Assembly: GCA_933228675.1 (NCBI GenBank)
Contig: OW121743.1
Location: forward strand, 80,666,363 to 80,730,362
Source of the DNA: Stomorhina lunata
Taxonomy: Eukaryota; Arthropoda; Insecta; Diptera; Rhiniidae
Length of the DNA stretch: 64,000 bases
Reading direction: 5' to 3'
Part shown: positions 38,474 to 49,089 of the stretch, piece by piece
How positions within the stretch are numbered: the stretch's first letter is position 1
How the letters are laid out: every line of letters starts with the position of its first letter
Notes under the pieces: generated by a model
The model's input: the letters and a program-made list of their open reading frames with translations, nothing else
The model's database searches: none
What the model was told of the DNA's origin: nothing
Program-made: the position numbers and the translations under genes

Positions 38474-39277
38474 ATACCCTTCACCACCATAGGTGGATAG
38501 AGTATTATAAGTTTGTGCTGATGTATGTAACGCATAGAAATATTTGCCTTTAAGTTAAAGGTGATTCTAAGCCTATTGGTATACTAAAAGATGGGTTAAA
38601 GGCTTTAACCCATCTTTTAGTATACCAATAGGCTTAGAATCACTTTCTGAGTCGATTTAGCGATGTCCGTCCGTCCGTTTGGCTGGCTGGCTGGACCCTC
38701 ATGAAAACCTTGTAATCAAACTACAGGTCGCAATTCTAGCGCTAATTTAATGAAATTTGGCACAGATAATTTGTTTGATCGGACCATGGCTATTGAAACT
38801 CGTCAAAATCGGTCCATTATTTATGGTACCTCCCATAGGTCCCACTTCCCGGAATTGATATATTGGCCACAAAAATCAATATTTTATAATGAAATTTTAA
38901 ACTAATACTACTTATGTAAACTTAAATCACTGTACCAAATTTCGTTGAAATCTGTCGACATTTGACCATAGCTCCCATACAAGCTCTTTTCTCGAAACTC
39001 ACTAAATGAGACAAAATTCACTAAAACGCTCGTAAATCCGAAGATAATGAGAATTTTAAGAGATAATGGGTCCACCTAGGGTCCTATGGGTCCCTAGCTC
39101 TCATATAAGTCCAAATGACGGAAACAGCTTAAATATATAAGTTTTTAGATAATATTTGTATGAAGGCAAAATTATGGAAATATTTGTCTTTATACAGGAA
39201 AAAGAACACCTTTAACCTTAGCGATGAAGGGTATCGTATGGTCGGGCTTGACCGACTATAGCAATTTCTTACTTGTT
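38474..39277 (+). mobile_element. DINE-1/mini-me-like element, family B (copy B3), nested
   Basis: Begins ATACCCTTCACCACCATAGG. It ends with the hairpin GGTCGGGCTTGACCGACTAT and TTTCTTACTTGTT. Near its start it carries an abnormal 41-bp inverted duplication (38561-38643). B4 follows with no intervening base. Confidence 0.82.
38561..38643. repeat. Perfect 83-nt palindrome (41-bp arms, 1-nt spacer)
   Basis: The left arm, starting GTGATTCTAAGCCTATTGGT, is the exact reverse complement of the right arm, ending CCAATAGGCTTAGAATCAC. Only G38602 lies between. Other B copies have just the right-arm sequence, so the left arm is a local fold-back duplication. Confidence 0.93.
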
Positions 39278-40067
39278 ATACCCTTCACCACCATAGGTGG
39301 AAAGGGTATTATAAGTTTGTGCTGATGTTTGTAACGCATAGAAATATATGTCTTAGACCCACCTTTTAGTATACCAATAGACTTAGAATCACTTTCTGAG
39401 TCGATTTAGCGATGTCCGTCCTTCCGTCCGTCTGGCTGGACCCCCATGTAAACCTTGTAATCAAACTACAGGTCGCAATTCTAAAGATAATTTGATGAAA
39501 TTTGGCACAGATAATTTTTTTGATAATGGGACCATGGCTATTGAAATTGGCCAAAATCGGTCCATTATTTATGGTACCTCCCATAGGTCCCACTTCCCGG
39601 AATTGCTATATTGGCCACAAATATCAATATTTTTTCATGAAATTTAAAACAGATACTGCTTTTGTAATCTTAAATCACTGTACCAAATTTCGTTGAAATC
39701 GGTCCACATTTGACCATAGCTCCCATACAAACTCTTCTTCAAAAACGCACTAAATGAGACAAAAAATCACTAAAACGCTCGTAAATCTAAAGATAATGAA
39801 AATTTTGAGTTTATTTTTTGCATACATAATTTTTGTAACAACTGTAATTAATTTGCCAAATTTCGAGATAATCGGTCCACATTTGACCCTAGCTCTCATA
39901 TAAGTCCAAATGACGGAAACAGGTTGAATATATACGTTTTGAGAAAATGTTTGTATGATGGCAAAATTTAGCAAATATTTGTCTTTATACAGAAAAAATA
40001 ACACCTTTGACCTTAGTGGTGAAGGGTATCGTATGGTCGGCTTGACCGACTATAGCGCTTTCTTGTT
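39278..40067 (+). mobile_element. DINE-1/mini-me-like element, family B (copy B4), nested head-to-tail with B3
   Basis: Starts ATACCCTTCACCACCATAGG directly after B3's CTTGTT. It ends GGTCGGCTTGACCGACTATA then TTTCTTGTT, three bases shorter than the usual TTTCTTACTTGTT. Internally complete. The GTCY region is short (39416-39435). Confidence 0.82.
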
Positions 40068-40558
40068 TTTGTCTCATTTAGTGCTTTTTTAAAGAAGAGT
40101 TTGTATGGGAGCTATGGTCAAATGTGGACCGATTTTAACAAAATTTGGTACAGTGATTTTAATTTATATAAGCAGTATTTTTTTTAAATTTCATGCAAAT
40201 ATATTGATATTTGTGGCCAATATATCAATTTTGGGAAGTGGGACCTATGGGAGGTACCATAAATAATAGACCGATTTTAACGAATTTCAATAGCCATGGT
40301 GTCATTATTAAAACAATGATCTGTGCCAAATTTCATCAAATTATCTTTAGAATTGCGACCTGTAGTTTGATTACAAGGTTTAGATGCAGGTCCAGCCAGC
40401 CAGCCAGAAGGACGGACGGACATCGTTAAATCGACTCAGAAAGTGATTCTAAGTCTATTAGTATACTAAAAGTTGGGTCCAAGACAAATATTTCTATGCG
40501 TTACATACATCAGCACAAACTTATAATACCCTTTCCACCTATGGTGGTGAAGAGTATA

Positions 40559-41233
40559 AACAAAAACTTTTAAGTTAAGAGGCACTTAAGTAGATGGCAT
40601 AACTAAAATTCACTTTCATTTACTATTAAACGTCGATGCAGTTTTAACTACTTTTTATGATTATAATTTTATTTTTCCATTTTTCAAAAAGGCCGTGACT
40701 TATCGTTTTTGTTCTTTTGTGGATTTTACTTTTATACCTTTTTCCATATTTGAAGAACATAAATCATTTGCATTTATAATTTTTGTTTGTTCCATTTTAA
40801 TATTATGCCCATATAAATCCAATAGCTATGACATATACAAACGACCTCATCTGCATTGCATTTAACCCAAACACTCTGGCTTCATTTCATTTGAATTTTT
40901 TCTAAGTCTGTTTTTCTTTTTTAACTTTCACTTAATACAAGCGATTTGTTTTCCAGCCAAAGAAATATTTATGTCTGCATTTCCTCCCGATATATGTCAA
41001 GTGTTTTTGTCATAATTCCATAGCTTTGATTTTGATATCCACTTACTTTGTCTGGAATATAATTCCACTATTCCCTTGAGGTGGAAAATTTGTCAAAAGA
41101 AGCAGCGAATATGAGCAATTGAATGATATGCATATATTAGGGGAGTTCCAACTTTATTTTGAATAAAGTATGGATTAGGGTCTAGACAATTTACTTTAAT
41201 AAATTTTATAATAATCGGTCATAATTGAAATAT
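40559..41233. other. AT-rich DNA, no gene seen
   Basis: No supported feature. Confidence 0.5.
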
Positions 41234-42517
41234 CCCAGCAAAACTTTAGTAATGACAAATACTCTGGTAACTGTTTACCTTGTAATGCCTACAACATACC
41301 CTCCGAATAACTAATAAGTTATTACAGAAATACGTATTTGTAATTAAGATGGTAATTTAAACTGAATGGCCCCGGTTCCAATCCCACCAAGACCAACAAT
41401 TTTTTTTAATTTTTTTTTATTAAAAGAGTTTTCTAAATGGTTTTTGAATTTTAAGAACTTAAATATTACCTTCCGTAAAAAAAATGGAAAACTAATTCCC
41501 GGTAATGAAAAAATACCATCATGAGTTAATTTTGATTATATAGGGGATGTTGGATACCAAACACAGTTCTGATTGGTCTTAACTTGGTACGCCCAACTTA
41601 TCTGGGTCATCCTTCATCTCAACTGCGGACACTGACCTCCTCGTGGTATCACGCAGGGAACTAGTGTAACACCCCTTAATGTAGTGAGCTAACATGTACC
41701 GATAGTTGTACCATAAGATCGATAAAAATGGGTTAGGACAACGGGCTAGTAATCCTCTCTTGGAAAAAATAATTACTATGAAGAGGATAAAATTAGAAGT
41801 CATATGTTCCACCACCTAATGCTAGAAGAGGGCGTCCGAAAGAAAGCTTTGAAAGCTTGGCCTATAAAATTGGAGAATATCCGCACAAGATCGAAGTCCA
41901 TGGAATTCCAAAATATGCTCGGACTTTGACTTTAACAGGTTGTAACTATAGGCCATTTAAGTAAGTAAGAGTCAATGTTATATAACCAAAAAGGAAGATT
42001 TAAACTATTTAAGTTTTGAAATAATTAAAAAAACTTTTTGATTTTTTATTAAATGCATTAAACATTTACAAAAAATCTTATAGAAATATTTTTCTAAAAA
42101 TTACAACAAAGCAAAAAAAAGCAGGGAAAAACAAAGTTATTGTCCCATGATTTTGGATCTAAAAATAAAAATTGTATATATTTATGCTAAGTTTTCCAAA
42201 TAATGAAGTAACTCAGTGGAAGAGTCTCCGCCTAGCAATCGTAGGGGTCTGGGTTCGAGCCCCCATGGGTCATAAAAAAAAATTTTGTATTTCGTTTAAA
42301 AATATATATTTTTTTTTAATAAAACAACAACAAAAAAGTTGTTGTTGTTGTTTTCCAATTGCTTACCCAAGTCATTACTTTTCTGCAATTGGTAAGTACT
42401 TGCCTCCAATGACATCCCCATGTTAATGTAATGACTTAAACAGTGAATGTGTAAGTAGTTCGTGTTCAATAGTTTAGCTGTTTAACTCATTACTTGGTAA
42501 TGAAAAGTTTTGCTAGG
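41234..42517 (+). mobile_element. Second copy of the TIR element with tRNA-like modules (D2)
   Basis: Co-linear with D1: left end CCCAGCAAAACTTTAGTAATG, right end TTACTTGGTAATGAAAAGTT then TTGCTAGG. It has the same B-box-like phrase (here GGTTCCAATCC near 41375) and the same tRNA-like module near 42204-42274. Flanks show no obvious target duplication. The 78- and 84-codon open frames have no recognisable content. Its presence at a second, unrelated site confirms that D1 is a mobile unit. Confidence 0.72.
42204..42274 (+). other. tRNA-like sequence with A and B boxes (in D2)
   Basis: Carries TAACTCAGTGGAAGAG and GGGTTCGAGCCCCCATGGG, with CTAGCAA at the anticodon-loop position. The B box is intact, but the A box is weakened (AACTC for AGCTC) and the stems pair poorly. 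It is the homologue of the module at 18445-18514. Confidence 0.58.
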
Positions 42518-43797
42518 ATGGCTTCTTTTTAAATATTATTCCTTCCCGGAAACCATTTAAATACAAATAAATGCAATAAAGTTTAAAGAGAAAACATAGT
42601 TTTTCAAGCATAAAATTACAAAAATATGAAGCAGAAATTTTTAAATTATACCCAAATATCCTCTTGCATACAAATGCACTTTCTACTGTCATTTTTGCAG
42701 GACGAAGTTATTCAGGAGTGTATTCAAAAACCACTTTATTGTGGTCATAAATCATCATGTTAACTCGACCAAAATTAAGTGTGATGTGCATTTTCTATCA
42801 AATTATAACACTTACACACACACATAAACAAAAATACATACATATAAATAAATAATGCAGGATACTTTAAAAGTTTATGAATGTTTGAGTAAAGCATACG
42901 AGTTATTTTATTGTATAAATAATGGAATGTATGTTTGTCTGCATTTATATTTATTTGTATTTATTGGATCATGTATTCTGGTTACTTTTGTCTTATTTCA
43001 TAATAACCAGAGGGCAGGGAATAGTTAGGGAAAAAAATCTGAAAGGATTTTGTATGAGAAACAGAATTACAATTCATAACCAGACAAAACCACAAATGCA
43101 CATGTTTTCGACTAAATATTAAATGACAAACTTCCAATGGTCAAATGAACTCGAAATACATATGAAAACATTGAGCTTTAAAAACGAGCAGAAAACAATA
43201 CACAGAAAAAAGAGATAAAATTAAAAATTTTCAGAAAAGAAGTACTTGAAGTATACAACTTTTCGACCTTAATTTAAATCTCCCTAATTTCTCTCAGTGC
43301 AATTTTAATAGAGTTTCAAATTACAATCAACTTCTCTTTTTGAAATCTATACTTTTTTTAGCCACAAGCCATGTAATATTTAGAATAAGTTCAAGCTGCA
43401 GTTTTTTGTAATTTTGAACGAATTGCGAGAGTTTCTAACAAAATACTGTCAGTTGTAGTGAAATCTAGTTCCAGGACAATGATTAAGATGTCATAAAATG
43501 ATAGTTTCCGTTTCCTGTTGTAGCCAGAAGTTATAATACATGTTTTTAGGAAAGCCAGTTATTGCTATGTTTTCATACGGAAACTATTGATAAACCTTTG
43601 AAATTAGAAGAAGAATATTATTCACATACTTTAAATGAGAAATAAGTTTGGGAAGTGAAACAAGTAAGAGGACGTACACAAATAAACCTAATTGTTGAAA
43701 CTATACTAAAAGCTATATAATAATATCCTTTATAACCTTTAAAATTCAATTGAAATAGAATTATAGGAATTGTAATTTTAAGTTAACATTAAATTGT
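42518..43797. other. AT-rich DNA, no gene seen
   Basis: Unique AT-rich sequence with short open frames only (for example 42922-43122), none recognisable. Confidence 0.5.
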
Positions 43798-44428
43798 TTA
43801 TACCCTTCGCCAATAGTTGAAATGGTATTATAAGTTTGTGCATCCGTTTGTAATTTTTTTTATTGGTTCGTAGACCCCATAAAAATTATATCGATCGACT
43901 TAGAATCGGGAGGAGAATCGATTAAGCGATGTCCATCCTTCCGTCTGTCTGTCTATTGAAATCAAGTTTCTAAAGCCATTAGAGGATGGACCTACATAAA
44001 TTATATGTCAGATTTTAGGAAACTCTCCCTCAATTAGATGAAGATTTAAAAATTTTTTATTGAAAAACATTTTTAAATAACAAGAGAAAAAAGGCACTCC
44101 TAGTCTATGAGTGATAAGATATTATATATCAGATTAAGGAAATAGTTCCGTCAACTGAGATATCGCCAAATCACTAAATTTTATGTATCGCAAATTGCCC
44201 AAAGTGCGCATTAGAGAAAGTTTGTTGAAAAAATGAAATGTAGAAATAGGAAAAACCATCCTCCTGGAGTAGTTTTTCAGCGATATCTCAGGTGTTTATG
44301 GACCGATTTTGATGAAATTTGACAGCGCCCTTTGCGAGAGGATTTCCTAAAATCTGTTATATAAACTCCACAAATATGATTGTGAATACCATTCGACTCA
44401 GAATCGGCAGGTGAATCGATTTCGCGAC

Positions 44429-44891
<463 letters not shown>

Positions 44892-46118
44892 CGTAACTTT
44901 AGTCAACTTTGCCTATTGAAGTCAAGTTTTTGGAGCTCCTGTTTTGTCGATATCTAAGCGTTCTTCGCAGGGGATTACCTAAATTTTGATGCATTCGCTA
45001 ATTTCTGGTAGATATAATTTAGTGTTTAAGCGATATTTCATGTGTTTTGATCGTCAATGATGAAATTCGGGGTGGGACGATATCCTAACATTTTATGTAA
45101 AATTCATGTATTCAGGTATACCTTCCAGGAGCTCCACAAATCTGATTTTAGCAGATTTCTGACTTTTGAACATTATGAAAATATTTGAGAATGAATTATA
45201 TTTCAAATTATAAGTAATATTTCTAGCAAGTAGAAAAAATGCAGCTTAGTGCATGATATCCGTTCAAAATCTACTATGTATGTATGTATCTCACATATCA
45301 ACCAAATTATAATAGATTCAATGATGACATTTAGTATAAAGACATTGTACAATATCATTATTCAAGGCGATAGCGCCTAAAATAAACTTTCTAGAGGGAC
45401 AACATTTTACAAAAGTATTTCTGATCTATTGAAAAGTACGATATTGAAAATGGTTTGCCCATTTTAGTGAAATCTCCCATATAACCCCGACCGAGAAAAA
45501 GAAAAGTTATATATTTCACGTATGTATCTAAAACTACCCTAAAACCCTATTATTCTAAGGGTTGTATACATTGACAAAACAATCATTGTTAAAGCTTTAA
45601 TCTATATCGGTCCGCTAACTTCAGAGTTTTACATAACTAATCAAGAACTTCTACTAGTTGGATTATACGTACAAGTTAAAGTACACAACCCTCACTGGGC
45701 ACTGCTTTTTTGGGTTGCATGCCAGAATACTTAATCTTCATCAAATCAATGTGCTCTAAGGAAACCTACATTTGGAAGCATCTTTTCTGCATGGTTTATC
45801 TGATCTATCGAACTTTATTAAATATTCGTTAAGTAGTATCGAAGCTACTGGCTGGCTTAAATATGCATTCTCTACTTGTAGTCTAATCATTATCTTTCAC
45901 AAAAGCATCACTTTAGAACCCAAGTGACGCTGCCTTCGATATCAGCCACCTGCCCAACCTAACCTTTGGGTCCATGCCTACTCTAGATGATGACGCCACC
46001 GAAAAGCTTTTCGTTTTACGACTCTTAATTTAAAAGACTCTTTGCATACAATACTAGTATAACCAAACATTGCTAGGAATTACATTTGGTATGAACAAAA
46101 GAAAATTAATATACATAT

Positions 46119-47609
46119 CAGAGAAGAGACTGAATACATTCACAAATATTGACAGCAACGTATGCATGTTGCTTTTGCATTGCCTACAAAGGCAATAACT
46201 TTTTATACAGATGCCTTCATTGATTCACACATTTTCGTTGATTGCTTTTTTACACACTATTTTATTATTGCACTGCACGTTAATCAACGAAATAGTTTGA
46301 TGTCACACTTTAAGTTAGAAAAAATTCGAACCACTCTCTCATTTTTCGTTCTATTCGCAAAGTATTCGTATAATATGTCTGCGTTGTTATCAGTGCTGCC
46401 ATATATTTTTCTTCGCTTTCCCGCTAAATTATTGGGCCAAAATTTTTTTATTGAAAATTTTTCGATAAAAATATTTTTCTATAGAAAAATTTTTGATAAA
46501 AATATTTTTCTATGAAATATTTTGCTATAACAAATTTTCAATAAAATATTTTTCTAAACAAAAATTTTCAATACAATATTTTTTTATAGAAAAATTTTCA
46601 ATAAAAATGTTTTTCCATAGAAAAATTTTCAGTAAAAATATTTTTCTATAGTAAAAATTTTCAATAAAAATAATTTTCTATAGAAAATTTTTCGATAAAA
46701 ATATATATTTCTATTGAAAAATTGTTGATAAAAATATTTTTTCTATAGAAAGATTTTTTTTAGAAAGTATTTTTGTATGGAACATATTTTTCTATAGAAA
46801 GATTTTCAATAACAAAAAATGTATACAAAAATTTTTGATAAAAAAATTCATTATAGAAATTTTTTTTATAATAATAATATAAAAAAATACAATCGAAAAC
46901 TTGTTTTTAAAACGAGCTACATACACATTACAAAAAATTACCAATATTAGTTAAAAGTATAAAAACGGCAACTCTGCCTACGTTTTTGTTATGATTTCTT
47001 CGTACCTTAGCGGTAAATAATGCTAAAAAATTGAAATCCCGCTAACCGATAAAGCACAAAAGAAAATATACCACTCTGACTTGTTTTTGAATAGAGTTGC
47101 ACAAACATATTACCTAGTAAACTTCTTACTTGTGTTAAAGAGTTTGTTTATAAATTACTTTTGAGGTCTGTGATTGTCCGCCCTAGTAAAAAATATGTTT
47201 TGCAAGTTCAAAACTTGATCTCCCTATCACTTTGACGACTTTTTACTATAAGTTTAACGATTTTGCATCCATTTCATCTGGCAACTTGTTTCTTTCTTTT
47301 TGCCTTTGCCCACCTATACAACTATAGTTTTGTCTTGTGCACAACTTGTCTTGTAACACAACTAAAATCATTCATAATATTTCGTAAACACTCTAGCATT
47401 CACTATTAAAAAATGAATGATTGAATGTTTTCCTATTGTATTGGTTTGCATTTAGAAACACAAGCAATGCATGCAGTAAATTTCATTATACTCTTATTTT
47501 GTGAATATGCATTGTTTCGTCTCATTAAAATATTGCGAATTGACGGCAAGCTTTCATTTATGTGTGAATACATTCAAAGCAAGAAAACAGCCATTCAATC
47601 TCTTCTCTG
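46119..47609. mobile_element. hAT-type non-autonomous transposon, 1,491 bp
   Basis: The inverted ends are CAGAGAAGAGACTGAAT and, reverse-complemented, CAGAGAAGAGATTGAAT: 17 bp with one mismatch, starting CAGAG as many hAT elements do. A perfect 8-bp duplication ATACATAT lies at 46111-46118 and 47610-47617. The empty site, with one ATACATAT, survives in sister copy C1 at 10224-10231. No transposase domain is visible. The 117-codon frame at 46162-46515 matches nothing I recognise and ends in repeat. Confidence 0.92.
46435..46890. repeat. AT-rich ~31-bp tandem repeat inside the hAT element
   Basis: Diverged units combine TTTTTCTATAGAAAAATTTT with CAATAAAAATA. The first half is the 14-bp satellite unit found at 3060-4605 and 6249-7800. 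Confidence 0.75.
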
Positions 47610-47738
47610 ATACATATCAATAATAAATAACAATATAATTATCAATAAATTCTTACGATATTGAACTTTACTTTTGAAACACCATTGGTGAAGGGTATCC
47701 AAGATTCGGCAAAGTCGAATATACCACTCTTACTTGTT

Positions 47739-48170
47739 TATTGTGAAATATTAAACGTTTTTGTTAATGAAATACTATAATTTTAATTTAAAATTTGTTG
47801 TATTACCTCTTATTAAAAATATAAATAATCATTTATAAAGTTAATAAAAAATTTACTCGAGTAATTTTTAGATGAATTTTTCACTCGAGTAATCGATTTT
47901 CCAAATAATTCAAAAACCCAATTATCAAGTTATTTGATTGCTTAAACAATTAAAAGCCGAGTAAAATGAATACCCTAGAATTCCCTCTAGTTGATGTGCC
48001 TTGATTTAAAGTACATATAATATACGTATTAGTAATATGTAATTGAATATATTTATTATCATTCATACGACAGGGTAGCAAAAACGATATATTTCCCATT
48101 GATTTTTCTATTGTTAAGTAGAAACATTTAAAGTAGTTTATTCGCATAACTTAAATACTTACATACATAC
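47739..48170. other. AT-rich DNA, no gene seen
   Basis: No supported feature. Confidence 0.5.
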
Positions 48171-48235
48171 ATGATTCCGACGAGGGACCTATGCTCCACT
48201 GAAAGTTAAGGATAACAGAAGAATGATTCCGACGA
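48171..48235 (+). mobile_element. 39-nt retrotransposon 3' fragment with 13-bp target duplication
   Basis: ATGATTCCGACGA occurs at 48171-48183 and 48223-48235. Between them lie 39 nt including CTATGCTCCACTGAAAG and the tail AACAGAAGA. A related piece lies at 63256-63299 (CTATGCTCCACTGGGAG and AACAGAAGAAGAAGA). A shared 3' sequence, (GAA)n-like tails and the duplication point to a severely 5'-truncated LINE insertion. Confidence 0.75.
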
Positions 48236-48546
48236 TATTCCAATTGAAACTTCTCTCAGACATTCTGTACATTTTGAAAAGGTTAGCACAATAAATCTTA
48301 TAGACGCACAAATGTATTTTGAAACGAATTAGAAATCTCTCTCCTTAAAATATTTTGGTCCTTAAAAGGACCTTTCGTATTGAAAATTAAAAGGTTGTTA
48401 TTTTTTAAAAGCAATCCACAAATACTTTCTCCAGCAACTTCATAAAACTTCTTTCAAGGCATATAAATTCGGGTTTCTGTAAAAAAAATGTTTATTTATT
48501 ATATTTATGCTATATATTTTGAAAGTGGTATAAGTCCACATCTAAA
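48236..48546. other. AT-rich DNA, no gene seen
   Basis: No supported feature. Confidence 0.45.
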
Positions 48547-49089
48547 ACAAGTAAGAGTGTTATATTCGGCTGTGCCGAATCTTATATACACACCATCAAG
48601 TTTTGTTAAATTTAGAAATATCTCTCATATATCTACAAGGGTGCAGCTAATTCAAAATGTAGACCAAATTCGAAAAAAGTTGTTACGCTAGTTGGTATTG
48701 TTAGCAAAATCCGATTTCGATGAAATTGCATATGCTGCCTAATGCTTATGTAAAACTTCTAGATACCAAATTTTGTCATCATAGTTGTTATAATTTGTCA
48801 TTTATTAGCAAATAAGCGATCAGCCTAGACGAGGTTATACGGGAGCTATGGTCAAATGTGAACCGTTTTTGCCCGATTTTAATACCAATTTCCCAGAAAT
48901 GAAGAATATTTGTGCCAAATTTCAGTGACCTATATCCTTTCGTTAAGGTTTTATCGTGCCGACAACAGAAAAACAGACGGACAGACAGACAGACAGACTT
49001 CAATTTTCATTTTTGAGCCAATATTAAGGAAATTACAAACGGAATGACAATCTCAATATACCCCCCATTCTTTTTGATGGTGAGTATAA
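48547..49089 (-). mobile_element. DINE-1/mini-me-like element, family A (copy A4), internally deleted
   Basis: Reverse orientation. AACAAGTAAGAGTG and a perfect hairpin (ATTCGGCTGTGCCGAAT) lie at left, CTTTTTGATGGTGAGTATA at right. It is only about 540 bp, so the central blocks are lost while both ends and a short GTCY tract (48973-48998) remain. Confidence 0.82.

Larger units (their letters stand above)
38185..40558 (-). mobile_element. DINE-1/mini-me-like element, family B (copy B2), split by B3 and B4
   Basis: B2 is present as 38185-38473 and 40068-40558, in reverse orientation (AACAAGTAAGAAAGTG at left, CACCTATGGTGGTGAAGAGT at right). The break lies in the phrase GTGATTTTTGTCTCATTTAG, split as GTGATT and TTTGTCTCATTTAG. 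The site is a T-run, as expected of Helentron-type insertion. Confidence 0.82.

Noticed and set aside
46162..46515. 117-codon frame in the hAT element as a transposase
   Set aside because: No DDE or hAT dimerisation motif is visible and its C-terminus is translated AT-rich repeat.
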